Origin: Arthrobacter sp. StoSoilA2
GTDB taxonomy: Bacteria > Actinomycetota > Actinomycetes > Actinomycetales > Micrococcaceae
Direction: 5' to 3'
DNA length: 64,000 nt
NCBI RefSeq assembly: GCF_019977195.1
Contig: NZ_AP024643.1
Coordinates: 4,870,452-4,934,451, forward strand
Positions within the stretch are counted from its first letter, which is position 1, and the number at the start of each line of letters is the position of its first letter. The position numbers and the translations under genes were made by a program. Shown here piece by piece: positions 1 through 7,852 of this stretch. Below the pieces are notes generated by a model. It saw nothing but the letters and a program-made list of their open reading frames with translations. It had not been told where the DNA came from and searched no databases.

Positions 1-267
1 GTACCCAATTCGATCGTTGGTTGCATAGGCCCGAATCAGGTCCGGTTCAACGGAAACCCCCTCGACCTCAGTTGGAAGCCCATACGTTTGGCCAGCGGCA
101 TTTTTCTCGAAGGGGGCGTCACTCAACACGACGGCGGGCGATTGGGGCGATACTTCGGGAGTGACTGTGGGCTGGGATGTAGCGCTGGCAACTCCGATTC
201 CGGCACCGCCGAGAAGAATTGCTCCTAAAAGGACAGTTGTGGTTCGGGTTTTCAACAGACGTTTCAT
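1..267 (-). CDS. Secreted hypothetical protein, C-terminus cut by window edge
   Basis: Reading leftwards from the ATG at 267 gives 89 codons open to the window edge, so the 3' end is missing. The N-terminus MKRLLKTRTTTVLLGAILLG is a signal peptide (basic residues, a hydrophobic core, then VASA as a likely cleavage site). The mature part starts with a Pro/Ser/Thr-rich stretch, then a segment containing FEKNAAGQTYG and later EPDLIRAYATNDRIGY. A GGAG ribosome site precedes the start, and the gene begins 14 bases after the stop of the other secreted-protein gene, so the two probably form an operon. I recognise no named family and assign no function. Export is the only supported property. Confidence 0.65.
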   Translation of the reverse strand, partial: MKRLLKTRTTTVLLGAILLGGAGIGVASATSQPTVTPEVSPQSPAVVLSDAPFEKNAAGQTYGLPTEVEGVSVEPDLIRAYATNDRIGY

Positions 268-281
268 TTGCCGCTCCGAAA

Positions 282-749
282 TCATGGGTTCTGGACTTTC
301 CCTGGAATAGTCGAGTACTGGTTATAGGAGCTTGACCACGTGTTCCAAGCCATGGTTTCACCGTGGCTGTAGAAGTACCGCATTCCTCCACCAAAGTTGT
401 AGTAAGCCGTGTACCCCCGCCACTCGCCAGGGCAGAGGGTGACCTCGGTGTAGTACCAAGGACCTTCAGACCTCAGAGCAGCGCCAGTGCCGCTCGCCGA
501 ACTCTCAAAGAGCTTCGCTTTAGCAGCGATCGAACCTGCTGAGACACAATGCGTGTCCGGTCCGCTTCTCGTTTCTCCCCAAGCCTGAGTACTTTGCACG
601 ATGACGTTGGCCTGATTCCAATATTGAATTCCGCTAACCGTGGAGACACCTCGATCTCCGGGCGCATTACCCGCGTGCGCAGCAGTGGGCAACAGTGCCA
701 GGGCTGTCGCTAGGCTTCCTGCCAGTAATGTTTTTTGTAAGAGACGCAT
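282..749 (-). CDS. Small secreted protein of unknown function
   Basis: This encodes a 155-residue protein with a clear signal peptide: MRLLQKTLL, a hydrophobic core, and TAAHA as an AxA cleavage site near residue 25. The frame is open further upstream, but a TGGAGG ribosome site lies just before the ATG at 749, which decides the start. The mature part is about 130 residues, rich in Tyr, Trp, Gly and Ser, and has exactly two cysteines (in DTHC and TLCPGEW) that could form one disulphide. It shows some resemblance in size and aromatic content to small secreted bacteriocin-like proteins, but no diagnostic motif was found. It is the first gene of a two-gene unit with the truncated secreted protein downstream. 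Its function is unknown. Confidence 0.65.
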   Translation of the reverse strand: MRLLQKTLLAGSLATALALLPTAAHAGNAPGDRGVSTVSGIQYWNQANVIVQSTQAWGETRSGPDTHCVSAGSIAAKAKLFESSASGTGAALRSEGPWYYTEVTLCPGEWRGYTAYYNFGGGMRYFYSHGETMAWNTWSSSYNQYSTIPGKVQNP

Positions 750-879
750 AAAATCCTCCAATGCCTCGAATTCAAAACTCGCCCTACTACCTAAATTCCC
801 TATATACGTTTTCGCACAATAGAATACGGCCGTCACTGCCTCACTCCGCCCGCGTCACCAGGCCAACACTGACGTGCCG

Positions 880-894
880 ACACCTACTAGGTGT
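880..894. promoter_or_regulatory. Palindromic operator candidate upstream of secreted-protein operon
   Basis: Seven-base arms ACACCTA and TAGGTGT flank a single central base. The site lies about 130 bases upstream of the start of the secreted-protein operon, a plausible position for a regulator site. The cognate regulator is unknown. Confidence 0.3.
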
Positions 895-994
895 GCGCGC
901 ACACGGAAACGTGACGCAGTTCTAATTACCCAGGATCGAGGAGAATTTTTTTTGCGGCATCATCGAGCCGGAGTTTCCCTCAAGAACTGGCAGA

Positions 995-1023
995 CATAGG
1001 CCGCGCTGGAAGTGCGGCCTATG
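995..1023. terminator. Perfect 10-bp stem-loop, possible terminator
   Basis: Arms CATAGGCCGC and GCGGCCTATG pair perfectly around a 9-base loop. It lies downstream of the lipid kinase gene on the minus strand. There is no clear U-tract, so it may be a factor-dependent terminator or another structured element. Confidence 0.4.
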
Positions 1024-1226
1024 CGCTCGAATGGCATGTCGGGCCAGCTTGACCGTTAGTGCCGCAGCGTTGAGATTTGATCGATGGCAACACGTAGAAT
1101 TTCATACGCATTGAACGGCGATTCTTGCCTAAGAACCGGACGAGCAGAACACGTTCCAGAGACTCACTATGAACGAGTAGACCGCCGAATCCATGTAGCC
1201 GATCTTGCAGCCCAGTGAAGCTGGCC

Positions 1227-2126
1227 TTAGCCCACCGTAGCCAAGGCGGCCGGAGCGCATTCCACCCTGACTTTCACATTGGCTTCCACCGTCTTCACTT
1301 CACCGTCCATCTGGTATGGCAGGGGTTTGAGAGTAGTGAATTCGTAGCTGCTCACGCTCGGCTGATCACCCAGGCCCTGGGTGGTTGCGCGGAGGGCTGT
1401 CAGCAGCACACGCCATTTGGGCATGTGTGGAAAGACGATGACTTCGAATTTTCCGTCAGAGGGGTGATCTTCGGCCTCGCTGAGTGTGGCGTACTTGGCC
1501 ATTTCGGGGATGTTGGCGAAAACCAGGCTGTCGAATTTCCTGCGTTTGCCATCGGATGTGCGGATGGCGAATGGCTCGAATTTTGAAAACGTCTTAATGA
1601 CGGAGACCATTTCAGTCAGGGCTCCCTTGCTGCCCTTTTCGAGCTCAGTGGCCACAACAGGTGTGAGACCAAATCCGATATAGGAATGCGCATATTCCAA
1701 AGGCTGGCCTTCTTTTTGGCCTGTGTGAATGCTCAAGAGGTCAATCTTCCGGACGTGGCCCTCAGCAATAGCTTCTTCCAGTGGCTTGGTTCCCGTGATC
1801 CGTCGGTGATCGTTGGCGTTGCCCGCAGCCATGACCGCACACACGGCTTGCGGGTTCCCGGCCTGCATTACTCCGTTGACAACCTCGTTATAGCCACCGT
1901 CACCACTCACGGAGACAACCAGGACGTCGCCTCCCTTTGCCGCCGCCGTCCTGGCCAGCTCAACGGCATGTCCAGCGTGTTCAGTAGGCTGCAGGGTAAT
2001 CTCTGGCGCGTAGGAGAGCATGTCCTTCAGCTTGACCTGTAATTGCTCAGCCAGTTCGGGTGCATCACCTGTGCTGTTGGGATTGAAAATAATGGCGATC
2101 GATTCAAAATTCCGTGCAGAATGCAT
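1227..2126 (-). CDS. Diacylglycerol kinase catalytic-domain protein
   Basis: This 299-residue protein of the DAGK/LCB5 fold (Pfam DAGK_cat) probably phosphorylates a lipid or diol acceptor with ATP. NPNSTG at residues 15-20 opens the first beta strand. SGDGGYNEVVNG around residues 74-85 is the glycine-rich nucleotide-binding motif of the family, here GDGG rather than the commoner GDGT. MAAGNANDHRR follows at the place where the family has PxGTxND. There is no membrane segment, as expected for soluble DgkB-like enzymes. GGAGC precedes the ATG. The gene appears monocistronic, with an IclR regulator downstream of its promoter side. A second DAGK domain occurs in this window in a PAP2 fusion. The substrate cannot be told from sequence. 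Confidence 0.85.
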   Translation of the reverse strand: MHSARNFESIAIIFNPNSTGDAPELAEQLQVKLKDMLSYAPEITLQPTEHAGHAVELARTAAAKGGDVLVVSVSGDGGYNEVVNGVMQAGNPQAVCAVMAAGNANDHRRITGTKPLEEAIAEGHVRKIDLLSIHTGQKEGQPLEYAHSYIGFGLTPVVATELEKGSKGALTEMVSVIKTFSKFEPFAIRTSDGKRRKFDSLVFANIPEMAKYATLSEAEDHPSDGKFEVIVFPHMPKWRVLLTALRATTQGLGDQPSVSSYEFTTLKPLPYQMDGEVKTVEANVKVRVECAPAALATVG

Positions 2127-2183
2127 AATGTGCTCCTTGCGTGTACGCCCGTTTGGTTACTACCCGTTAGCTCTTAATAGCCC

Positions 2184-2975
2184 TTACGACTCCCCCGGGA
2201 ACCGCCCGCCGATGAGTCTGGTCATGTGTTCCGCTGTTGCGAGCAAAGGTTCCACCCACGCCTGGCACGTCTCCAGCGGCATCCGCAGCGTCGGGCCGCT
2301 GATGGTGACTGCTCCCACCAGGGCAGCAGCTGAATCGAACACAGGCGCCGATAGCCCGGAGGCACCGTCTTCCCGCTCCCCCACGGTAATAGCAAAGCCA
2401 TCCGCCCGCGTCTTCTTGACTGCTGTCTCCAATTCCTCGGAACTGGTGATGGTGTAGTCCGTGATCGGCTCCAACGGGTCCTGAAGGACAGCCTCCATCA
2501 GTTCAGGAGACCAAGCAAGCAGGACCCTTCCCGCCGAACCCGCATGAAGCGGGATGATCTTGCCAAGGTGCATCTCACGCCGGAGCGCGTGACGGGTATC
2601 TGCCATGGCGACGCAAACGCGGTAGTGCTGTTCTGCTTTGAAGAAGCACGCAGTCTCACCGGTAGTATCGCGCAACGTCTTGAGCAGCGGGCTTAGAATG
2701 TCAACCACTTCCATGCCACGGGTGGCCGGAGCTGCCCAATACGCCATCCGCATGCCAATGCGGTACGCGTCGCCTTCCCGGTCCAGGAATCCTTGGGACG
2801 TCAGGTTGGTGACGAGACGCTGCACCGTGGAGGTCGGCATCCCCGTGTGCTCACGAATGTCGCTCAGCTGCAGCACCGGCTTCGACAGGGAGAAGGCGTC
2901 CAGGATGGACGTGATCTTGCCAAGGACAAGCAAAGGGTTGCCGTTGGCCTTCGCGGAAGCATCGGATGCTGACAT
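2184..2975 (-). CDS. IclR-family transcriptional regulator
   Basis: This 263-residue regulator has an N-terminal winged helix-turn-helix of about 60 residues (LQLSDIREHTGMPTSTVQRL region) followed by the IclR effector domain, which includes HAGSAGRVLLAW and GREREDGASGLSAPVFD-like segments. IclR proteins bind operator DNA as dimers or tetramers and respond to small carboxylates. The ATG at 2975 (MSASD) was chosen. An upstream in-frame start at 3017 would begin at the edge of an intergenic palindrome and add a basic, unconserved-looking extension. Neighbours are phzF upstream on the same strand and the lipid kinase downstream, and neither suggests an obvious target. Confidence 0.88.
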   Translation of the reverse strand: MSASDASAKANGNPLLVLGKITSILDAFSLSKPVLQLSDIREHTGMPTSTVQRLVTNLTSQGFLDREGDAYRIGMRMAYWAAPATRGMEVVDILSPLLKTLRDTTGETACFFKAEQHYRVCVAMADTRHALRREMHLGKIIPLHAGSAGRVLLAWSPELMEAVLQDPLEPITDYTITSSEELETAVKKTRADGFAITVGEREDGASGLSAPVFDSAAALVGAVTISGPTLRMPLETCQAWVEPLLATAEHMTRLIGGRFPGES

Positions 2976-3017
2976 AAGTCTCACGCTAAACGCTCGCCCG
3001 GGGGGACGCCAATCCAT

Positions 3018-3087
3018 CCCCCAAGTAGGTAGCAGATGATGCCGTTTTGAGCGTTCATAAGGGCATCAGCTGCTACCCACTTGGGGG
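3018..3087. repeat. Intergenic palindromic repeat, copy 1
   Basis: Imperfect inverted repeat: a left arm containing AAGTAGGTAGCAG and GATGCC, a roughly 17-base centre, then a right arm containing GGGCATCAGCTGCTACC and ACTTGGGG. It sits directly after the phzF stop and before the IclR gene, so it can act as a terminator. Two related copies occur at 38.5 kb and 50.3 kb. Confidence 0.8.
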
Positions 3088-3088
3088 G

Positions 3089-3940
3089 CTAGAGCAGCAC
3101 GGTGCCCTGGATGCACGTAGCCGATGCCCCTCCGATCCAGATGTCACCGTCCTCAGCCTTCACATGGATGCGCCCCGCCCTGCCCAAGGCAGTGCCCTGC
3201 GCCGCCACGTATTCATCAGGTGCCCGCCCCGTGCCGATCAGCCACTGCGCTGCACCGGCGTTGAAACTTCCGGTCACGGGATCTTCCACCATGGCGTCGC
3301 CCGGAATGAACGTGCGCACTTCAAAGTCGACGTCGGACCCAGGCTCGTGTGGGCCGATCACCCCGACCTTGAGGTCACCCATTGCCACGAGATCCGGTTC
3401 GATCGCCAGGACCTGTTCTGCAGACTCAAGCAGGACACCAACCCACTCCGGGCCATTTACCAGCCATGATGCGTCCAGCAAGGCGTCCTCCGAAAGCCTC
3501 AGACCGGCTGCCAGCTGGGAACGAACGGCAGCGTCCACTGCTTCGAAGCGGGTCAGTGGTGGTGCAGCGAAAGCCAGCCTTCCGGCGTCGTGCTTCACTC
3601 GAACCAAACCTGCGCCGCATTCCTGCACCAGCACGCCATCCGTCTTGGGCTCTCCACCGGCCTGCAGCCAGGTGTGGGCGGAACCGAGGGTTGGGTGCCC
3701 GGCGAACGGGAACTCCTCGCTGCCAGTAAAGATGCGCACACGGTAATCGGCACGCGGATCCGTGGGAGGAAGAAGGAAGGTGGTCTCGGAAAGGTTGGTC
3801 CAGTTGGCGAAGTGCTGCATTGTCTCGCTGCTCAGTCCCTCTGCATCAACCACAACTGCGAGGGGATTACCGCGATACGGCTGGGCCGAGAAGACGTCGA
3901 CCTGGTGGAAGGGGCGGATACGCAAGGATTCTGAAGTCAC
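3089..3940 (-). CDS. PhzF-family isomerase
   Basis: This 283-residue protein of the PhzF/diaminopimelate-epimerase fold belongs to a family that includes the phenazine isomerase PhzF and many uncharacterised isomerases and epimerases. The N-terminal FHQVDVFSAQPYRGNPLAVV segment and NLSETTFLLPP (catalytic Glu near residue 52) are typical, as are FTGSEEFPFAGHPTLGSAH and the C-terminal EDPVTGSFNAGAAQWL. Both half-domains are complete. The start is GTG. No other phenazine gene is present, so a role in phenazine synthesis is not supported. It is probably a stand-alone housekeeping isomerase. Confidence 0.9.
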   Translation of the reverse strand: MTSESLRIRPFHQVDVFSAQPYRGNPLAVVVDAEGLSSETMQHFANWTNLSETTFLLPPTDPRADYRVRIFTGSEEFPFAGHPTLGSAHTWLQAGGEPKTDGVLVQECGAGLVRVKHDAGRLAFAAPPLTRFEAVDAAVRSQLAAGLRLSEDALLDASWLVNGPEWVGVLLESAEQVLAIEPDLVAMGDLKVGVIGPHEPGSDVDFEVRTFIPGDAMVEDPVTGSFNAGAAQWLIGTGRAPDEYVAAQGTALGRAGRIHVKAEDGDIWIGGASATCIQGTVLL

Positions 3941-3995
3941 CGCTGCAGGCTATCACTGGGTGGCCGGCCAACCGCGTGTCTGCGAAACTACGACC

Positions 3996-4424
3996 ATGGC
4001 AGAGAACAAGACCCAGCCCACGGGCATGTCCGTGGATGAATTCCTGTCCGCGGTGGAGCACCCCGGCCGGCGCGCCGACGGGTTGGAGCTGCGGCGGATG
4101 ATGCAGGAGATCACTGGAAAGGAAGGCGTCATGTGGGGGCCGACGATCGTCGGATTCGGCAGCTACCACTACAAATACGAGAGTGGACGCGAAGGTGACT
4201 CCGCCGCCGTCGGATTCTCACCGCGCAAGTCCAACCTGGCACTTTATGGCCTCACGTACGGTCCCGACGCGGATCGACTACTTCCTGAGTTGGGGAAGCA
4301 CAAGACCGGGGCTGCATGTTTGTACATCAACCGGCTGGACGACGTGGACCGTGAGGTCCTCGCAGAAATGATCAGGACGGGCTACCAACACGTCATGTCG
4401 GAGCTCCACACGCCGACCTCGTAA
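3996..4424 (+). CDS. DUF1801-domain protein
   Basis: This 142-residue soluble protein has the DUF1801 (YdhG-like) fold. It contains RRADGLELRRMMQEITG, then GPTIVGFGSYHYKYESGREGDS, FSPRKSNLALYG and the C-terminal KTGAACLYINRLDDVD. The family is small and structurally characterised, but its biochemical role is undefined. The ATG at 3996 is preferred over upstream codons because the conserved region starts soon after it. The gene diverges from phzF with only about 55 bases between the two starts, so the promoters must be compact or overlapping. It ends at a strong hairpin shared with rplI. Confidence 0.85.
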   Translation: MAENKTQPTGMSVDEFLSAVEHPGRRADGLELRRMMQEITGKEGVMWGPTIVGFGSYHYKYESGREGDSAAVGFSPRKSNLALYGLTYGPDADRLLPELGKHKTGAACLYINRLDDVDREVLAEMIRTGYQHVMSELHTPTS

Positions 4425-4428
4425 GCAA

Positions 4429-4470
4429 AAGGACCCCCACCACCGGAAACCGGTGACGGGGGTCCTTCTT
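4429..4470. terminator. Bidirectional terminator between DUF1801 gene and rplI
   Basis: Ten-base arms AAGGACCCCC and GGGGGTCCTT enclose an inner ACCGG/CCGGT stem. It lies between two convergent stop codons and is followed by T-rich DNA on both sides. Confidence 0.8.
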
Positions 4471-4482
4471 AGCAGTCAGAGA

Positions 4483-4935
4483 CTACTTCCCTGCTACGAC
4501 CTCGAGGTCGATAACAGCGGAAACATCCTCGTGCAGGCGAACGTTGGCCTGGTACGAACCGACAGACTTGATGTGGTTCGGCAGTTCAACGTTGCGCTTG
4601 TCGATGGCGCCAAGGCCAGCGGCCTCAACAGCAGCAGCGACATCAGCAGGCTTGACAGTGCCGAAGAGACGACCGGACTCGCCGGCCTTCACCTCGAGCT
4701 TGACCTTCTTGGAGGACAGAGCCTGAGCCTGTGCCTGTGCAGCTTCAACAGAAGCGTGGGCACGAGCAGCGCGGGCAGCCTTGATGGACTCAACCTGCTT
4801 CTCGCCACCCTTGGTCCAGGTCAGAGCGAAGCCGCGGGGCAGCAGGAAGTTACGTGCGTAACCGTCCTTGACCTCGACAACGTCGCCAGCAGCACCGAGA
4901 CCGGTTACTTCGTGGGTCAGAATGAGCTTTGCCAT
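4483..4935 (-). CDS. rplI: 50S ribosomal protein bL9
   Basis: This 150-residue protein of full family length binds 23S rRNA at the base of the L1 stalk and helps maintain reading frame. The N-terminal rRNA-binding domain shows MAKLILTHEVTGLGAAGDVV followed by VKDGYARNFLLPRG. A long Ala-rich connecting helix then leads to the C-terminal domain. It is the last gene of the rpsF-ssb-rpsR-rplI operon. Confidence 0.98.
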   Translation of the reverse strand: MAKLILTHEVTGLGAAGDVVEVKDGYARNFLLPRGFALTWTKGGEKQVESIKAARAARAHASVEAAQAQAQALSSKKVKLEVKAGESGRLFGTVKPADVAAAVEAAGLGAIDKRNVELPNHIKSVGSYQANVRLHEDVSAVIDLEVVAGK

Positions 4936-4953
4936 GTTAGTTAATCCCTTCCC

Positions 4954-5193
4954 TTAGCCGCGGCCAGCGCCGGAGTAAGGCAGCAGAGCAACTTCGCGGG
5001 CGTTCTTGATTGCCTGGGCGATCTTGCGCTGTTCCTGAACGGTAACGCCAGTAACGCGACGAGCGCGGATCTTTCCGCGGTCGGAGATGAACTTGCGCAG
5101 CAGTGCTACGTCCTTGTAGTCGATGACAGTGATGTCAGCGGCCTTCAAGGGGTTGGACTTTGGTTTGGGCTTACGGAGTTCAGCCTTAGCCAT
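4954..5193 (-). CDS. rpsR: 30S ribosomal protein bS18
   Basis: This 79-residue protein binds S6 and the central domain of 16S rRNA in the platform of the 30S subunit. IDYKDVALLRKFISDRGKI and RRVTGVTVQEQRKIAQAIK are the S18 signature. A GGAG site precedes the ATG. It follows ssb and precedes rplI with short gaps, the usual arrangement. It carries no zinc-binding Cys set, so it is the zinc-free type. Confidence 0.98.
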   Translation of the reverse strand: MAKAELRKPKPKSNPLKAADITVIDYKDVALLRKFISDRGKIRARRVTGVTVQEQRKIAQAIKNAREVALLPYSGAGRG

Positions 5194-5320
5194 CGTGGAG
5201 CTCCTTTTCTATGGAGCCCGTGGATATTGATCCACGGGATGGTGGTGTTCGACGGCGGTAGTCGCCCGGGTGCCTTGCGGCAGTCCCGGCGGGTTCCGGC
5301 GTCGGACTTTTTCTTGGTGT

Positions 5321-5911
5321 TTAGAAGGGAGGTTCGGAATCCGGGCCGTTGCCCCAGCCGCCTGCATTGCTGACACCGGGCGTAGCCCAGGGGTCATCCT
5401 GCTGTGCGGGCTGGTTGCCGCCCCAGTTTCCACCGGAGTTGCCGCCCTGGCTTGCACCAGCTGCAGCGCCTCCTCCAAAGCCACCGGCGTTACCGCCACC
5501 GAAGCCACCCTGGCCACCGTTTCCGGCGCCGAACTGGCCACCGGAGCGCTGGGTACGGTTGACTTTGGCGTTTGCGTAACGCAGGCTCGGGCCGATTTCA
5601 TCGACCTCAAGCTCGATAACGGTGCGCTTCTCGCCTTCCTTGGTTTCGTAGGAACGGCTCTTCAAACGGCCGGAAACAATGACGCGCATGCCCTTGGTGA
5701 GGGACTCGGCCACGTTCTCGGCAGCTTCGCGCCAGACGGAAGCGCGGAGGAACAGGGTTTCCCCGTCCTTCCACTCATTCGACTGACGGTCAAAGGTCCG
5801 GGGAGTAGAAGCGATGGTGAAGTTCGCTACTGCTGAGCCAGACGGGGTGAACCGCAGCTCCGGGTCATTGGTGAGATTACCGATGACCGTAATAGTCGTT
5901 TCGCCTGCCAT
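5321..5911 (-). CDS. ssb: Single-stranded DNA-binding protein
   Basis: This 196-residue SSB has an N-terminal OB fold of about 110 residues (MAGETTITVIGNLTNDPELR, SLTKGMRVIVSGRLKSR). A Gly/Asn/Gln-rich disordered linker follows, ending in the acidic tip DSEPPF that recruits replication and repair proteins. It coats single-stranded DNA at forks and during recombination. It lies between rpsF and rpsR, as in most actinobacteria, so its level is tied to ribosomal protein expression. Confidence 0.97.
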   Translation of the reverse strand: MAGETTITVIGNLTNDPELRFTPSGSAVANFTIASTPRTFDRQSNEWKDGETLFLRASVWREAAENVAESLTKGMRVIVSGRLKSRSYETKEGEKRTVIELEVDEIGPSLRYANAKVNRTQRSGGQFGAGNGGQGGFGGGNAGGFGGGAAAGASQGGNSGGNWGGNQPAQQDDPWATPGVSNAGGWGNGPDSEPPF

Positions 5912-5961
5912 CTACTGCCTCCTTGTTCGTTCCTGCGGTGTAAAGATCTGGAAGGGGCTGA

Positions 5962-6267
5962 TTACTCAGCAACGACCTTCTGGTCTTCGGGGCGGATGAT
6001 CTTGGTGCGCATGATCGTCTCGTTAAGAGACAGCTGGCGGTCAAGTTCCTTGGCGGTAGCCGGCTCAGCGGTGAAGTTCACCACTGCGTAGATACCTTCG
6101 GACTTCTTCTTGATGTCGTATGCCAGACGGCGACGGCCCCAGATGTCAACCTTTTCGATGGTTCCACCATCGGTGGTGATGACATTGAGGAACTTCTGAA
6201 GCGACGGCTCTACGGTACGCTCTTCGACCTCGGGGTCGATGATTACCATCAATTCGTAAGGACGCAT
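5962..6267 (-). CDS. rpsF: 30S ribosomal protein bS6
   Basis: This 101-residue protein partners S18 on the 30S platform. MRPYELMVIIDPEVEER and the central VDIWGRRRLAYDI are diagnostic. An in-frame GTG lies 12 bases upstream, but it abuts the ribosome site AAAGGAGGTG, so the ATG at 6267 with normal spacing is the true start. It is the first gene of the operon with ssb, rpsR and rplI. Confidence 0.97.
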   Translation of the reverse strand: MRPYELMVIIDPEVEERTVEPSLQKFLNVITTDGGTIEKVDIWGRRRLAYDIKKKSEGIYAVVNFTAEPATAKELDRQLSLNETIMRTKIIRPEDQKVVAE

Positions 6268-6279
6268 ATGTGAACCCAC

Positions 6280-6400
6280 CTCCTTTGGGCTAAGCGGTTA
6301 CGGTATTTCCGTAACAGGAGGTTCATTTGCGATGCTGTGGCTCGCTCCCCCGCCGAAGACTCGGAAGGAGGGCGCAACACAGACTTCAATATCTTAGTGC
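6280..6400 (-). promoter_or_regulatory. Structured 5' leader of rpsF, candidate S6:S18 autoregulatory element
   Basis: The leader contains a perfect 7-bp hairpin at 6297-6315 (GTTACGG/CCGTAAC) and a larger GC-rich imperfect stem around 6335-6385 that presents CCGA/TCGG segments. S6:S18 complexes are known to repress their own mRNA through a leader stem with an exposed CCG. Position and operon fit that model. The match to the published motif was not tested. Confidence 0.4.
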
Positions 6401-6459
6401 ATCTCCTGCACTCAAAGCTATTCGGTGGAATCCACGACCGGAACCTGCCAATCGACGTA

Positions 6460-6468
6460 TGTGGATAA
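6460..6468 (-). promoter_or_regulatory. Isolated consensus DnaA box
   Basis: TGTGGATAA reads TTATCCACA on the minus strand. It lies in the divergent region between the rpsF promoter and ynfA. A single perfect box is only suggestive. Confidence 0.3.
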
Positions 6469-6498
6469 CTGAGTCCAGCGACCGTGAATACTGGGAGC

Positions 6499-6837
6499 AT
6501 GACCGTCCTGAAGTCCACCATCCTCTTCATTCTTGCCGCCGTCGCAGAGATAGGTGGCGCCTGGCTCATCTGGCAGTCGGTCCGTGAGGGAAAGGCCTGG
6601 TGGTGGGCCGGTCTCGGGGTGGTGGTGTTGGGCATCTACGGCTTTGTCGCGGCGTTCCAACCCGACGCCCACTTCGGCCGCGTCCTCGCCGCGTACGGAG
6701 GGGTCTTCATTGTCGGTTCCCTCGCATGGGGAATGCTCGTCGATGGTTTCCGGCCGGACCGCTGGGACGTGGTTGGCGCAGTGCTCTGCATTGTGGGCGT
6801 CGGGATCATCATGTTCGCGCCGCGGCCCGGCTCTTGA
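6499..6837 (+). CDS. YnfA/UPF0060 small membrane protein
   Basis: This 112-residue integral membrane protein has four predicted helices. ILAAVAEIGGAWLIWQSVRE, LGIYGFVAAFQPDAHFGRVLAAYGGVFI and DRWDVVGAVLC are the conserved UPF0060 stretches. YnfA is related to SMR-type drug exporters in topology; efflux has been reported for some members, but the physiological substrate is unsettled. The ATG at 6499 matches family starts; a GTG 15 bases upstream is possible. It is monocistronic, ending at a strong terminator shared with tRNA-Leu. Confidence 0.9.
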   Translation: MTVLKSTILFILAAVAEIGGAWLIWQSVREGKAWWWAGLGVVVLGIYGFVAAFQPDAHFGRVLAAYGGVFIVGSLAWGMLVDGFRPDRWDVVGAVLCIVGVGIIMFAPRPGS

Positions 6838-6868
6838 CCGGAGCCTCCAATCAAAGCCGGGAAACGAC

Positions 6869-6904
6869 AAAACCCCTGGAAGATCAGCGATCTTCCAGGG
6901 GTTT
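6869..6904. terminator. Bidirectional intrinsic terminator (ynfA / tRNA-Leu)
   Basis: A perfect 16-bp stem, AAACCCCTGGAAGATC with its complement, surrounds a 3-base loop and is followed by TTTCC. It lies between the ynfA stop and the 3' end of the convergent tRNA gene. Confidence 0.9.
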
Positions 6905-6908
6905 CCTG

Positions 6909-6991
6909 TGCGCGGAGGGGGACTTGAACCCCCACCCCCTTTCGAGGACTAGCACCTCAAGCTAGCGCGTCTGCCATTCCGCCACCCGCGC
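6909..6991 (-). tRNA. tRNA-Leu (anticodon GAG)
   Basis: The minus strand folds as a class II tRNA of 83 nt. The acceptor stem pairs GCGCGGG with TCCGCGC, followed by discriminator A. The D arm contains GGCGGAATGGCAGACGCG, the anticodon stem is CTAGC/GCTAG around the loop TTGAGGT (anticodon GAG), there is a long variable arm, and the T arm contains GGTTCAAGTCC. CCA is not encoded, so it depends on the CCA-adding enzyme, also in this window. Confidence 0.95.
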
Positions 6992-7126
6992 AGGGTGATT
7001 CGGAGAAACAGTGTTTCGCTTTTCTCCGTAACAGCGACAAAGACACTAACACGAGGATGCCCATTTCGTGGATTCCTGCATCCCGATACGCCGGATTGAA
7101 CGGGGAACCCGGGCTAGGGTGGGGGC

Positions 7127-7786
7127 ATGGATGCACTGAGAGTGAGGCGCAGCCGGGTGCGTTTCGTTGTCATGGTGGCTGCCGGTGCCGCGGCCTTCGT
7201 GGTCACGGGCCTCGCAGGCAGCTGGGTCGACGCCCCGGCGGTCGGCTGGGCCACGGCAGCGCTGATCTATGTTGCCTGGGTGTGGCTGGTGATAGCGCGG
7301 ATGGACCCCTCTGAAACCCAGCAACACGCAACCTCCGAGGACCCTTCCCGCGGGGTTACCGATGTACTGATCCTCATCGCAAACCTGGCCAGTATCGCCG
7401 CCGCTGCCGCAGTGATCGTCAACTCGCACACTGAAGGTACGGACACCCGCTTTTATTCGGCTGCGCTCTCCCTTGCGTGCGTAGCCCTGTCCTGGATGCT
7501 TGTCCAAACCCTCTTCACCCTGCGTTATGCCGAGCTGTACTACAGCCCTGAAGCCGATGCCGGTGGTGAAATGGGCGGCATCAGCTTCAACCAGGATCGC
7601 CCGCCGCAGTACACCGATTTCGCGTACCTCGCCACCAGCCTTGGCATGACGTACCAGGTCTCAGACACCAATCTGGGCAACCACCGGATCCGGCTCGAGG
7701 CCCTGAAGCACAGCCTTCTGTCCTACCTGTTTGGCACGGTCATCCTGGCCGTCACCATCAACCTGGTCATCGGCTTGGCCCAGTAG
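7127..7786 (+). CDS. DUF1345 membrane protein
   Basis: This 219-residue protein has about five predicted membrane helices and the DUF1345 signature: VGWATAALIYVAWVWLVI near the first pair of helices, LSWMLVQTLFTLRYAELYY, and the C-terminal DFAYLATSLGMTYQVSDT. The family is widespread in actinobacteria and proteobacteria, with no established function. A GGTGGGGG site precedes the ATG. The following small membrane-anchored protein is on the same strand 66 bases later and may be cotranscribed. Confidence 0.88.
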   Translation: MDALRVRRSRVRFVVMVAAGAAAFVVTGLAGSWVDAPAVGWATAALIYVAWVWLVIARMDPSETQQHATSEDPSRGVTDVLILIANLASIAAAAAVIVNSHTEGTDTRFYSAALSLACVALSWMLVQTLFTLRYAELYYSPEADAGGEMGGISFNQDRPPQYTDFAYLATSLGMTYQVSDTNLGNHRIRLEALKHSLLSYLFGTVILAVTINLVIGLAQ

Positions 7787-7852
7787 CCCACAGAAGTTCC
7801 CGGCGCCCGAAATGCCCGGTTCCCGGGCGCGCCCAGGCGTAGGCTACTTGCC

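Larger units (their letters stand above)
750..1226. other. Gene-free stretch upstream of the secreted-protein operon
   Basis: This 477-base intergenic region lies between the promoter side of the secreted-protein pair and the stop of the lipid kinase gene. It holds an odd-centred palindrome at 880-894 (arms ACACCTA/TAGGTGT), a perfect 10-bp hairpin at 995-1023, and an AT-rich TATATAG element near 800 on the minus strand that could be the -10 of the secreted operon. No open frame with a ribosome site was seen. Confidence 0.5.

Noticed and set aside
3089..3940. phzF as part of a phenazine gene cluster
   Set aside because: No other phenazine gene is nearby, and most PhzF-family proteins are unrelated to phenazines.
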